A stretch of 64,000 nucleotides of DNA from Xanthostigma xanthostigma (GCA_963575645.1 OY754468.1:7068001-7132000), one strand, 5' to 3'; positions 1-10,240 are shown, counted from the first letter of the stretch. Translations and numbers: made by a program. Notes: generated by a model not told the origin, from the letters alone.

Positions 1-1
1 A

Positions 2-1537
2 GATTCGAAACAAACTTCAACTATTTATCGATCGGATATTTACGTTATTGCAATAAATGAAATGAAACATTTAAAATTGATTAATTCGAAACATTCAATT
101 GCAAAAATTATTTTAGTAGCTAATATCAAACGATCCTTTTTGAAACAAATGTACACGTTCCTAAAAGAGAGATATATTGCAAAATTACTTATTTTTCAAA
201 ATGATTCCAATACCGACATTTTATCATGGCCTTCAAACGATTTGTCAGAAATATTTTCATCTCACCAAAGATTTTTAAGAATAAATTATTGTAACAAAAG
301 TGACATAGCAAACAAATCGATGGATTTTTTCCCAAAAAGACATTTCAGAAGTTTCGAGCAATTTTCAGTTAGAGTGTTTTGTGCGATTGCACCGCCGTAT
401 GTCATAAATCCTGACAATGATATTAATCCAGGCGTTGAGGTTACAATTTTAAGATTATTTCAGCAGCGACTAAACCTTTCGTTAATTTTCAAAAACAGTT
501 CATACGATGCTGGACAAAGAAATTCGAAAAACTATGGGTACACCGTCACTCCTCTTTTGAACAACACAGCAGACATTGCTATTGGAAAAGTTAATGGCAA
601 AGGAATATATGTTAAACATTTCGATGGAATTACATTTACCATGGACTCTGCAATTTGGTACGCACCAGCTCCGCGGCTTCTAGAAAAATGGCAAAATATT
701 CTGTATGCTTTTTCACCGGCTGTGGCTTGTTGGATCCTAATTACTTTTTTGGTAATGGTGATCATCCATATTCTTCTGGGAAAAAACGATGTTGAACACA
801 AAACTTACCAAGATGGAACACTTTGTGCTTTGAGAGTGTATTCCGTGCTTCTTGGTGTATCTGTTCCTGTTGAGCCAATAACAAAAACCCTTAGAATTGT
901 ATTTTTCTCATGGTTGTTCGGTGGATTCTATATGAACTTCTTCTTCTTATGCAAATTTACTAGAGATCTAACTGCGCCGGTATACGAAGAACCGATATCA
1001 AGTATCGATCAAGTATTAAATTCTCATTTAAAATTTGGAATGGCAGCAGCAGCTGTAAATATTTATAAGGGTGCAGGTACATCAACGGCTTTCAGAATTC
1101 TTGAAAATTCAGTGCTTTGTCACACTAAAGAAGAATGTTTCGAACGCGCTTTGTCAAAGAGGGACATTGTTATATTCAACAGTAAAGCACATACGAGTTA
1201 TTATATTCAAAGAATGTATACGGATTCGGATGGAAGACCACTTTTTCAAGTTATAAACGACGATAAATTTGTTTATGGTGTAATGATGGTTTTGCGGAAA
1301 GGATACCCTTTGATAAAACCTTTGGAAGATTTGGTGTTGAGACTACAACAGGGTGGTTTTATTGAAAAATGGTTTCAGGATTTAAACATTTTACGTTTGA
1401 TGACAACGAATAGAAATAATAGTAATCCAGTTGCCTTGACATTTAATGATTTACAAATCGCTTTTATTATATTAACAATAGGGTGTCTGTTAGCTTCGGT
1501 TGTATTTCTTGTCGAGATAAGTTTGAATTCTGTTTAA
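2..1537 (+). CDS. Divergent ionotropic receptor (IR), 5'-partial
   Basis: The frame is open from the window edge to the stop at 1535-1537, so the gene enters from the left. The Met at 62 lies inside an open frame and need not be the true start. About 511 codons are visible, against roughly 550-700 in most insect IRs. Numbered from that Met: S1 ligand-binding lobe about 100-205, TM1 219-238, pore segment about 250-266, TM2 277-298, S2 lobe about 303-445, TM3 463-487, then a very short tail. This order is that of glutamate-receptor-related IRs, chemosensory cation channels of sensory neurons that usually work with a co-receptor (IR8a, IR25a or IR76b). The S1 segment DIAIGKVNGK to DGITFT appears to lack the glutamate-binding Arg, as in many divergent IRs, so the ligand cannot be guessed. 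The visible part is one exon. No AATAAA was seen just after the stop, and repeat DNA starts about 26 bp downstream. I cannot name the IR subfamily. Confidence 0.85.
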   Translation, partial: DSKQTSTIYRSDIYVIAINEMKHLKLINSKHSIAKIILVANIKRSFLKQMYTFLKERYIAKLLIFQNDSNTDILSWPSNDLSEIFSSHQRFLRINYCNKSDIANKSMDFFPKRHFRSFEQFSVRVFCAIAPPYVINPDNDINPGVEVTILRLFQQRLNLSLIFKNSSYDAGQRNSKNYGYTVTPLLNNTADIAIGKVNGKGIYVKHFDGITFTMDSAIWYAPAPRLLEKWQNILYAFSPAVACWILITFLVMVIIHILLGKNDVEHKTYQDGTLCALRVYSVLLGVSVPVEPITKTLRIVFFSWLFGGFYMNFFFLCKFTRDLTAPVYEEPISSIDQVLNSHLKFGMAAAAVNIYKGAGTSTAFRILENSVLCHTKEECFERALSKRDIVIFNSKAHTSYYIQRMYTDSDGRPLFQVINDDKFVYGVMMVLRKGYPLIKPLEDLVLRLQQGGFIEKWFQDLNILRLMTTNRNNSNPVALTFNDLQIAFIILTIGCLLASVVFLVEISLNSV

Positions 1538-1563
1538 GAAGTTTTGAGTAGATACTTGTCATA

Positions 1564-2023
1564 AAATCACACATTTAGGCCTAGTTTATATGAGAGGCGT
1601 TCAACGCGCGTTGGGCCAACGCGCGTTGAACGCTCTTCATGTGTGCTAGGCCTTAGAATTACAATGACGTAAGTGCAAATACCATCAATTCGAGAAAAAC
1701 GCATTTGAAAGATTAGTTTATACCGCTGAACTGCTATATGTGCTCTATTATTGCTTTGTGCGTCAGAGTTGACTTTCAATCATAAAAGAAGTTATATCTA
1801 GGTTAATTTCGCACGAAATCCATTCAAATTGTAGCTTTTTGAATAGAGGAGATTCTGTTCTATAAAACAGAACCATTTTTAGATCGGTTCGAGTTCATAA
1901 TTACTACTAAAATTGTAATTGAAAATCACGAACAGCAGTTGTCGATTGGTCTGTACCTACGTATGTACGTCCGAGCTCTACAGATCGCAATTTTGGTCGG
2001 ATTGCCTGGGGTTATATTTTATT
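1564..2023. repeat. Dispersed repeat A, copy 1
   Basis: Matches 17980-18268 closely over its right part (shared CATTCAAATTG, AACAGAACCATTTTTA and GGTCGGATTGCCT). Its left edge matches 36491-36545. It ends in a TTATATTTTATT stretch. No reading frame is conserved between copies. The left part is interrupted by the 75-bp MITE at 1578-1652. Confidence 0.8.
1578..1652. mobile_element. 75-bp palindromic mini-MITE, PIF/Harbinger-like
   Basis: An almost complete palindrome: GGCCTAG at the left pairs with CTAGGCC at the right, with GCGTTCAACGCGCGTT against its complement around the centre. TTA lies on both sides (1575-1577 and 1653-1655), the 3-bp duplication typical of PIF/Harbinger. The copy of repeat A at 36491 has a single TTA at this point and no insert. 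Confidence 0.75.
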
Positions 2024-2111
2024 TTTCTTCATAACTTTTTTCATGAAGATATTATTTATTTAATGTTTGTTTTTAAAATTTTCGATATATAATTCGTTAT
2101 TTTATTATTAT

Positions 2112-2200
2112 AAATTAAGTCAATGTTCTTTCTAAATTTTATAAAAAGATTGACACAACTAACAATTAAGTCGATATTCTTTCTAAATAATGTACCTACT
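2112..2200 (-). repeat. 51-bp minisatellite unit, two copies
   Basis: Two imperfect copies of a 51-bp unit (core AAGTCAATGTTCTTTCTAAA on +). The same units occur in the other orientation at 37915-38030. The rest of 2024-2456 shows nothing recognisable. Confidence 0.6.
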
Positions 2201-2456
2201 AAAGTCCTCTGTAGATGGACAGGAAGTAGTCAACTGCACTTCTATCAAAGGCCATGATATTTTTTATTAATTCAGTGCGGCTACTGCTCTCTAACATTGT
2301 GGGATATTGGATATTCCCATAACAAACTTTAAAGTTAATCAACTACAATTGGGGCAAAATGGAGATACATACTGCTTTTTAGGTTAGGACGTCTTTGAAA
2401 ATAAAACACTTAAGCACTTTCTTCAGCACTTAAAAAGTTCATTATAAATAGTTTTT

Positions 2457-2710
2457 AATAATAAGTTAGATTAGAGGAAATGGGATCAATATCTTAAAAA
2501 AAACGTCAATGCAAAATTGTTTTTTCACGCAACGTTTCGTTTTTAATTAAAACTTCTTCAGGCGTTCTGAAAATATACAGTAATTTACAAAAAAGTTTAC
2601 AGAATTTTTTAAATGAAATACATAAAATGTACATACCAAAACCTGAAGAAGTTTTGTATTGACGTTTTTTAAGATCTTGATCCTACTTCCTCTAATCTAA
2701 CTTATTATTA
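2457..2710. repeat. Foldback repeat
   Basis: The left arm from TAATAATAAGTTAGATTAGA pairs with the right arm ending TCTAATCTAACTTATTATTA. The arms also share ACGTCAATRCAAAA and the block complementary to CCTGAAGAAGTTTT. The left arm carries about 30 extra bases with a hammerhead-like core on the minus strand (2533-2561). Confidence 0.7.
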
Positions 2711-3261
2711 TAATCAGCAAGGATCTAAACTGTTCTAATAGTTTTTAATATTTTAAAATGTATTTTGCTTAAAAATCAATAAGCAATCATTACAATAAAA
2801 TAACTATCAACATATATTATGTATATTTTTTTCTTAAAATGTTTACGAGATAAAAGTTATTGCTAAATGTTTAACTTGAAATAGCAATAAGTGAATAATT
2901 ATTTATGTCCTTAATGTTTATAACATATAACATTTGCATGCAAATTTATAAGTAAAGATGATATTTTTTGTATTTCTAAAATGAATATATTCTTCTCTCT
3001 AAGACGTAATAAAATTTTATTTGTTGTGAGTGTTTAGCACTTTGATGTCTTTTAAAAAAAAAGGAAAAAGTATTTGATGCGTACAACCTTTGTGCGCAGT
3101 TGAAGTAGACATGGGAAAAGTCGTTACTATGAGATCACAGTGACTGTTATTCCGGTTACACAAAAATCACAGTGAAAAATCATCGTGACTTTGTCACGTC
3201 GATCACTCACATCACAAGCCCGCACGGTCTGACGTCACAACGGCGTTGTTTGCCTACTCCG
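2711..3261. other. No recognisable feature
   Basis: AT-rich DNA with short homopolymers. No conserved frame or repeat partner was noticed, except that 3120-3240 carries CAGTGA/GTGACG words like those at 3542-3770. Confidence 0.5.
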
Positions 3262-3510
3262 TTTTTTTTTTTTTTTTTTAAAGGTATATCCAATTGTATA
3301 TATCCACATATATAGAGCATATGCACATATACAAGAGAATATCACTTGGGGGGGGTGGCACTACCTCTTAGTATCTGGCCAGTATGTTTGAGTATGTAAA
3401 GCTGAGTCTAAACGACAATCACAAAATATCCATGAGCAGAGGTGGGATTCGAACCCACGACAGTGCGATCCAAAGGCCAGAACGCTAACCATTACACCAC
3501 TCCGTTCATG
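3262..3510 (-). mobile_element. tRNA-Gln-derived SINE with poly-A tail
   Basis: On the minus strand the head (about 3510 to 3436) resembles tRNA-Gln: D-arm GTGTAATGGTTAGC, loop CTTTGGA (anticodon TTG), perfect T-arm GTGGG TTCGAAT CCCAC. The anticodon stem no longer pairs, so it is not a working tRNA gene. About 150 bases of unrelated body follow, ending in 18 A (plus-strand T-run about 3262-3279). AACGGAGT is found both at the head and just after the poly-A, a likely 8-bp TSD. Pol III A and B boxes are inferred from the tRNA head. Confidence 0.75.
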
Positions 3511-3541
3511 TTTGACTTTGAGCGACAGTGAGTACTCAGTA

Positions 3542-3770
3542 GTGACTGCGGTGACATAGAACGACATACGTTACTCTGAAACATAGATCTATTGGAACTT
3601 GGAGCGAGCGTCGTGACTGCGGTGACATGAAACGACATACGTTACTTTGGAACGTAGATATCTCGTCAGATCATAGTGTCATGTTTGAGCGACAGTGACT
3701 GTGGTGACATGGAACGACATACGTTACTTTGGAACGTAGATATCTCTTGTCAGATTACAGTGATTATTTT
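3542..3770. repeat. Imperfect tandem repeat, about 71-82 bp unit, 3 copies
   Basis: Units start at 3542, 3613 and 3695, each with GTGACTGYGGTGACAT, CGACATACGTTACT and a GTAGATATCTC-like block. Rich in CAGTGA/GTCACTG words. No function recognised. Confidence 0.75.
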
Positions 3771-3890
3771 AGACGGCTTGTCACAGTGATTTTTTCATCG
3801 TGAAGTTATTTTTTCCCCAACTCTAAGTTGAAGTTAACCGGTTATATTTGACCCGTAAAATTCCGACGTAACGCTTAACGGTTTGCCTTA

Positions 3891-4317
3891 GGCCTCTTGT
3901 TAACGACAACGGATAACGGCCCGTTTTTTATGACGGGCAACGGTTCGACGCGCAGTGTTCAATAGGTTAGTGTGGGTGTTTGTTAACGCGACGGGCATGT
4001 AACCGTTGCAACAAAACTCAACGGATACCCGCACGTCGCCTCTCGGCGTGACGGCGGTCTGTCCAATGCAGTGGACCACGTCATTTCATAGAAGACAGAT
4101 GTGCGCGCACGTTTTTACCTATACCTACCTACCTATCTTGTTCTGCTCATTGTGAATATGGAGTTTAAAATTGATATTGATATGAATTTATTAATTAGCC
4201 TTGTTCATAATAGGCCAAGTGTTGGGACAAGACTAGAAAATTACAAAAATAAACAATCAAGACATAATGTACTTGCACTTCTTCGCCCTTCAAATATAGA
4301 ACTGATATCGATAACAA
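3891..4317 (+). mobile_element. 5' end of a PIF/Harbinger-like element, truncated
   Basis: TTA at 3888-3890 is followed by GGCCTCTTGTTAACGACAAC, a GGCC-type Harbinger terminus. About 265 bp of CpG-rich leader then leads to the MADF-like frame at 4158. The 3' side is lost into the Helitron at 4318-4474. No right TIR was found. Confidence 0.5.
4158..4268 (+). pseudogene. MADF/Myb-SANT-like N-terminal fragment of a Harbinger element
   Basis: About 37 codons from ATG 4158 begin MEFKIDIDMNLLISLV and continue NRPSVGTRLENYKNK. This matches the usual start of MADF domains (LI..V..RP.LWD....YK.K), although the W-D pair is replaced. Harbinger elements often code a MADF/Myb-like DNA-binding partner beside the transposase, and the upstream GGCC terminus fits. 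Similarity stops after about residue 37 and the frame then runs into Helitron DNA, so this is a remnant. Known: MADF domains bind DNA. Inferred: this one came from a transposon rather than a host Adf-1-type gene. Confidence 0.45.
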
Positions 4318-4474
4318 TGGACGCGCAATTTTGTACAAAATATTTAATAAAAACTATCCTATAGCGTAAGTTGCACCAAGCAAGACACATTTACAAAATT
4401 TGATTAAAATCTGTTTAGTAGTTTCGGATATTAGCGCGGCCAAAATTGCAACACGGGAATTTTATATATATAGA
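4318..4474 (-). mobile_element. Helitron 5' fragment
   Basis: Reverse complement of the 5' part of the Helitron at 21162-21533: TC start (4474-4473), TATATATATAAAATTCCCGT, then CAATTTTGGCCGCGCTAAT. The 3' half and the CTAG end are missing. Confidence 0.75.
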
Positions 4475-5188
4475 TATACTTATTATGATGTAAAAATCAG
4501 CTATTTTATAGAAGCTACATGCAAAAAATGTAGCATGTATCTGGATTGTAATGATTTATTTAAATAACAAGTATTAATGAGTTTACAGGCGAAATCCAAA
4601 GAAACTCAAAAAAAATAATACATAAGTAGTAAAATATAAAAGAGTTATAACAGTTTAAAATAAAACTCGGGTCGCAGTGCGAAACCCTGCCGACAATATA
4701 GTGTATTTGCTTTTATAAGCAGTGTGGCTCTATTGTATGAACTTAACTTTGTTTTTGGACAAAATAAAAAAAATTACCCTCTAATACACCCCTTAAAACA
4801 ACATTTTTTTACTTAATTTCAATACTACATACCAATTCAACATCTGTACCAAATTATATACACCCTTCAGTATGTAAATCCATATCAGTAAACTTGCGTT
4901 TTCATAAAACTTGTAAGTCCGGTCCTGTCGGGCCGATTTTATTTAAATTTTAGCAGCACATTTCAATAATGACTAAAGGGTTAAATTTCAAATTTGAAGT
5001 GATTCTGAGAATTTTTTCCGTATTTTCGGGCCCGAAAACTTTTTTCAACCCCTAAATACCACCCTTAACATGGCCCGATTGGGCCCATTTTAAATAGGCT
5101 TCGTGCGGTGATGGATTCCAACGTGTGGACCAAATTTCGTTTAAATCGATTAAGTCTGTCGAGAGTTATCGTGCTAACACATATATAT

Positions 5189-5233
<45 letters not shown>

Positions 5234-5383
5234 TATATAAACATTTCCAAAAATGGTGCCAAACTTCTTAGAAACTTATGAAACGTCGAGAAATTTTGGT
5301 CCGACCCCTAGGTCCCGCCATCCGACCGACGCCAATAGTGTAAGTGCCTTATGGCAAATACACTAATAATTGCCTTAATATTT
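4475..5383. other. Gene-free AT-rich stretch
   Basis: No coding sign. It contains the (AT)n block at 5180-5239. Text such as ACCAAATTTCGTTTAAATCG around 5130 is typical of non-coding insect repeats, but no second copy was found here. Confidence 0.5.
5180..5239. repeat. (AT)n microsatellite
   Basis: About 60 bp of nearly pure alternating AT, broken by one AAA and one ACAT. Confidence 0.95.
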
Positions 5384-5520
5384 TTGACGTGATAACGTCT
5401 TATAAATTGATGAATCACCAATCTTATAAATTGATGAATCACCAATCTTATAAATTGATGAAACACCGGCTGCATGCACGAAAAAGTGTAACGTTCCTAA
5501 CGTTCCGCCTGACCCTGTGC
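5384..5520 (+). repeat. Dispersed repeat C, copy with 24-bp minisatellite
   Basis: TGACGTGATAACGTC is followed by three 24-bp units (5398-5469, TCTTATAAATTGATGAATCA start), then ACACCGGCTGCATGCACGAA and CCTGACCCTGTGCGTG. Copies at 5923-6030 and 37011-37130 share both flanks but hold fewer units. The small frame through it is not coding. Confidence 0.8.
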
Positions 5521-5922
5521 GTGCTTTTCTCGAAAACGGCCCTAACGATTTGGATGAAATTTACTGAAAAGGGATTTTGGGGGGCAAAAAATCGTTATAG
5601 CTAGGTCTCATCTCTCGAAAAAATCGTTTTCTTACAAATTTTATCATTATAAAAATCAATTTTTTGACGTATGAAAATACTTAAATATTGTAAGTAGGTT
5701 TTGGAATTTTATATAAACAATGAAACAAATATTATGACAGTTAATCTTTGAGTCTTAAAATAAATACGAAAGAAAGAAAGTTAAAAAAACAATTATTATT
5801 ATAGGCGGTGAGTAATTTTAATAAATAAAATTAACCTAAATTTGAAGCGAAAGATGCAATATCATAGATTCGAATTATTATAATTATTATATGTAGAAGA
5901 TAGGAGAAATAGAACATAAATT

Positions 5923-6030
5923 ATTGACGTGATAACGTCTTATAAATTGATGAATCACGTCAATATAAAAAGATGAAACACCGGCTGCATGCACGAAAAA
6001 GTGTAACGTTCCGCCTGACCCTGTGCGTGA
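5923..6030 (+). repeat. Dispersed repeat C, short copy
   Basis: Same flanks as 5384-5520 but with one clear minisatellite unit followed by a degenerate one. Confidence 0.8.
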
Positions 6031-6969
6031 TTATTAAATATGATATTCGAGCGGAATATGTTATCATGTAAAACTATCGTCCGTAAACCGACTTTACAGA
6101 CAACCAATTTTTTTTTATGGAACTTATAGCGTTATCCATAATGTCATTATTTTTATTGATTAGATCACACATCACATGCAGCGGCGAAGTGGCCAAGCGT
6201 ACGGTTTTAGCATTGGGCAAATAAAAAGTAGAAGTGGCTCGCGTCCTGCTTACATGTACTTTGAAAGGAATCAGACTCGAAAATGCAGAATTTTAATTTT
6301 AATAACTATTTCGTATAGGTGAATCCTGAGATAGGATCATCGTCAGCCTGTGCCTAAAAACGAATCTGAAGGTACGAACTCAAAGGTACTTTTGTAATTT
6401 ACTCTTCACCAAAAGATTGATTGAGGACATCAAAACAGGAAAACTTGAATTGCGACCACTTTTTGTTTCTCTTTAAGAAGATACATTTACAAGTTCAGAA
6501 TGCAAAATACGTTAAGTTAAAATGCATGTTATTTATCTCTGCAACAAATTCTCATCAAAACGAAACGAAGACACATTGCAAATTTATGTCGCTTTCTAAA
6601 TCGCTGTACTTTGTTACACTGACTCAGCTCCAAGTGGCAAAATAGTCAAACGAAACCTACGCGACGCGACGTAGAGAAATAGTTCTAGAGTCCGCGTAGA
6701 TTTCCCGTCTTATGCTATTGGCCGGGACGACTGAATCGATCGCAGCGAGAGCAGTGGACTAAGTGATCAATAAATTATGCAACGGTTATAGGGTATGATT
6801 TCATGTAGCCGTCAGATATCGCTTTCGTCGCGCTCGCTGCCATATCGTTTGCTTCGGAGTCTAAAACATTAATAACACCGGCAGTTCAATTCCGCTCTAT
6901 TTCCTGCTGGCGGCGGTAATAGTCTTCGCGGAAGTAAACATCGAAAATTTTTTTTTTTACATTTTTCAA
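6031..6969. other. No recognisable feature
   Basis: Mixed-composition DNA. 6055-6120 resembles 37620-37670 (GTAAACCGACTTTACAGACA), a shared repeat fragment. Nothing codes convincingly. Confidence 0.5.
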
Positions 6970-7305
6970 ATAATAATAATAGTAATGCGTTTAATGTCCG
7001 TTTCTCGACTTTGTAATAACAGACGCCATTCGCACCATTGCAATTTTTTTTCTACCACACTTCCCGTTGGAGTTTGACAGGTAATCGGCCATGGCCTTGA
7101 ATAAGAAACCGTCTCGTTATTTATTTGGAATTGTTGAGGGAAACTATGGAAAACCTCAACAAGATGGCCGATACAGGAATTATCGTTTTTCGGCAAGAGG
7201 CAGCAGGAAAAAGTTCCAGCCACATCTGCCCCCGCCGGGATTCGAATCCGGTACCTCCCGAATGCGAGTCTACTGCTCTCACCGCTACGCCACCCCGTTC
7301 GGTAC
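6970..7305 (-). mobile_element. tRNA-derived SINE (ATT-tail family), near full length
   Basis: Minus-strand order: tRNA-like head (GGGGTGGCGTAGCGGTGAGA, later GGATTCGAATCCCGGCGGG as B box) at about 7303-7230, body with GATGGCCGAT, then ACGGACATTAAACGCATTAC and an ATTATTATT tail at 6970. Other copies lie at 9118-10236, 23441-23810 and 56336-56686. The head is too altered to be a tRNA gene. Confidence 0.85.
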
Positions 7306-7385
7306 CAACTAATAATTAAACTCAATAATATGGTTTTTAGTGCAACAACATAAACAACTATATCGCCTTAATGGATTAGGCCACT

Positions 7386-7955
7386 AGTGATGTGTCCACA
7401 TTACTCTTTATTGGGAGCTGACTCCGTACGCTCCGCTCACTAAAAAGAGTCACTCAGACACTAGACAATACGCACTACACAAGAGAGCAGACTGCAGAGT
7501 TGTGAACTGTCATCATACATGCTCAGGAGTCACGAAGCATTGCACAGCACAATACACACACTCAGCTCTGAGCTCATTTTAATATGATTCGGATCTTACA
7601 TTATTCGCATTTCAGATAAACTATAAAGTATAATAAAAGCTTAACAATAATAATGTTTATAGTTACAATATTATATCTTTGTCAACGACGTCAATGTGAA
7701 TGGTTTAAGTCACTGTAAGAGTGTGTCATTCAACATTAAACGACTCAGCAAAGATAACTCCGTACGGGGAAAGTTCACTATTGTCTCTGTGCCCTGTGCT
7801 GTCTGCGCTCTGCAAATGTGCGAATGCAACAGTACAGAATAGCTCAGCACAGAGCAATGGCGCTCGGATTATGTCATTCACAAAAAAGAGCGACTCGCTC
7901 CGCTCCGAAAAAGGAGTCGTTCATTATGGACGACTGCTCAGGAACGACACATCAC
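7386..7955. mobile_element. Probable hAT-like MITE
   Basis: Left AGTGATGTGTC matches the reverse complement of the right end (GACACATCACT). Subterminal regions share CGCTCCGCTC words. No clean 8-bp duplication seen, so the class is tentative. Confidence 0.4.
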
Positions 7956-8838
7956 TTATAAGCCACCTTGGCGCTCGGAAAACTAGATAAAAAAAGAAGC
8001 TTTTTTTTGGCGCAGCCGTTAAGTATATAAAGTGATCCTTATTTTACCCATATATATAATAGTTTTATGAACAGTTTGCAATTTTGACAATAAAAAAATA
8101 AAAAAATGTCTTAGATATGAGCCGATAAATAGGACTCTCTTTTGCAAATCTTTGCTGATGGTGTACACGATTTCTCTATTAGGCATTGTCAGAAACAAAA
8201 AAATTTCCTTATTTAAAAGGCAAGTAGCTACAATGTGACGTAGGATAAAAATTTTGAAATTTATTTTGTAGAAATGACAGCTGTTTTCAGAAAAAACTCG
8301 TATTGACATCGAAATTTTGAGTTTGAAAAATTTATAACTTTTGAACACGGTACCCGATCAAAAAAATCCTACGTCACAGTGTAGATAATAATATTATAAA
8401 AAATAAGTGTTGTAAATTTTAATCAAATCGGTTGAGTAGATCTTGAGATGTGTACACCGTTTTGAAAAATGTAGTACCTATTGCCACCAGTGCTCTTAAC
8501 GGTTGAATATAATAATCAAAGAAAGAACCGCCGTTTAAATCTCTTATTCTCAATTAAAATGAAACGGAATAAAAGATACTAATAATCATAAAAAATTAAT
8601 AGATCAACATTGAAGCGCTCTTTATTGCAAATGTTTTATGTAGGTATTTATGTTTTACGTATGTTTGCTGATATTTTATTGGGCAGTAAAAATGCGTTGA
8701 CTGATCAGCGCGCATACAGGACATTAGGCACTAAATTTAATAGTCTTATAATTAATATTATTAGTATTTAATTTAAGGTTGTCACGGGTATATTTTGGAA
8801 ATTATCAAAACCGAAAAAAATCACTCTTTGACTATCTA
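7956..8838. other. Gene-free repeat-like stretch
   Basis: Contains wording such as ATCAAATCGGTTGAGTAGAT that recurs in insect non-coding repeats. A 109-codon minus-strand frame (8019-8348) is not supported as a gene. Confidence 0.45.
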
Positions 8839-9117
8839 TCTATATATATAAAATTGCCGTATCACAATTTTGGTCACGCTATTCTCCGAAACCACTGAAC
8901 AGATTTCAGTTTTCAGTAATAGAAGAGCGATAAACTAGGAAGGTTTGTATATATAATTTGTGGCTGAACTAAGAGGGTGTTTTGTCAAAAAGCACTATCA
9001 CGACAACGGATTTTAAAACGGTTTTGACTAACAGAAAGAGCGATAAACGAGGACGGTTTGTGTACATAATTTGTAAATATTTTGTACAAAATATGGCTGG
9101 GCTGAACTATGACAGTG
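8839..9117 (+). mobile_element. Helitron 5' fragment with internal duplication
   Basis: Starts TCTATATATATAAAATTGCC, like 21162. A block with AGAGCGATAAAC (8923 and 9039) is repeated about 116 bp apart. The 3' end is replaced by the SINE head at about 9118. Confidence 0.65.
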
Positions 9118-10236
9118 TTTTGCATAGCGGTGACAGCACTAGTCTCGCATTCGGGAGGTACCAGGCTCGAATCCCGGCGGGGGCAGACGTGGCTGGGACT
9201 TTTTCCTGCTGCCTTTCGCCTAGAAACGGTAATTCCTGTACCGGCCATCTTGTTGAGGTTTTCCATGGTTTCCCTTAATAATTCCAGATAAATATCGAGA
9301 TGGTTCCTTATTCAAGACCATGGTCGATTACCTGTCAAACTCCTACGTTCAAAATTTGACTACCTAAGGCTACATACGCACTAGGCGGCTACCCGCAAAG
9401 CGGCTAGCCGCGCGGCTAGCCGCAAGTAGTAAACTATACGTAAATTCTGTATATATAAAAAAATGCATACGCACTACGTTGCGGTTGCCCGCCAACCGCT
9501 CCGGTCGCTTGGAGCACAGCGGCCGCTTCGACGGCTGACCGCGCGGTTCGTGTACGCACTACGCGGTTTAGTTTGCGGTTAACCGTTACCTGGGTAGTCG
9601 TATATTTTTTAATCTGACAATTTACATTATGAATGTTCTAATATACTCAATAATTCTTCAAATGATTTTAAACGCATTCTCATGTAACCAAAAAACTTGT
9701 CTTCATATTTTTTGAGGTTTTCAAAAAATATATCAAAATGCCTGGTTTCATTTCGTGTTTGTAAGAAAGGATGTATCCAGTATTTTTTTTTTCTTTTTAT
9801 TTTTTATGTAGCGATCGTATATAATATAATAAACAGCTACAACTTCTTCAACGTCCATTGTAGAAATGGTTCGTTTTGTTTGGTTAAACAAAATCTTTCT
9901 GGTAAACAAAATATGTCTGGTTTAAATTAGATTCAACCGCAGATTCAACTGACGTTACATACGCACTAGGCGGCTGCCCGCAATGCGGCTAGCCGTCCGG
10001 CTGAACGCAGATTCAACCGCACACTGCGGTTAGCCGCGCGGCTAGCCGCATTGCGGGTAGCCGCCTAGTGCGTATGTAGCCTAAAATTCATTCATTCGCC
10101 CATTGCTATTGATTAAGTGGAAGTTTAAAAATGTAGAAAATAACGGGAAATGTGGTAGGTGGAAAATAGTAATGGAGCGAATAGCGTCTGTTATGACGTA
10201 AAGTCGAGAAACGGACGTTAAACGCATTATTGTTAT
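9118..10236 (+). mobile_element. ATT-tail SINE split by a Harbinger-like MITE
   Basis: SINE head and body at 9118-9367 (TAGCGGTGACAGC, CATTCGGGAGGTACC, GAATCCCGGCGGGGGC); body and tail resume at 10082 and end near 10236 with ACGGACGTTAAACGCATTAT. The insert at 9368-10081 explains the break. Confidence 0.85.
9368..10081. mobile_element. PIF/Harbinger-like MITE, 714 bp
   Basis: Terminal inverted repeats begin GGCTACATACGCACTAGGCG at both ends. The outer 60 or so bases are rich in GCGGCTAGCCGC palindromes. TAA duplications lie at 9365-9367 and 10082-10084. No transposase frame, so it is non-autonomous. CGCACTACG-type words recur inside (about 9470-9570). Confidence 0.85.
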
Positions 10237-10240
10237 CATA

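Noticed and set aside
532..801. Minus-strand frame inside the receptor gene
   Set aside because: Shadow of the IR coding sequence.
3436..3510. Functional tRNA-Gln gene
   Set aside because: The anticodon stem does not pair, and the sequence continues into a SINE body with poly-A.
5398..5469. CRISPR-like array
   Set aside because: The 24-bp units are contiguous with no spacers, and the genome is eukaryotic.
7230..7303. Functional tRNA gene
   Set aside because: B box is good but the anticodon arm and acceptor stem do not form; it is the head of a four-copy SINE.
8019..8348. 109-codon minus-strand frame
   Set aside because: Low-complexity, AT-driven residues and repeat-like wording; no conserved motif.
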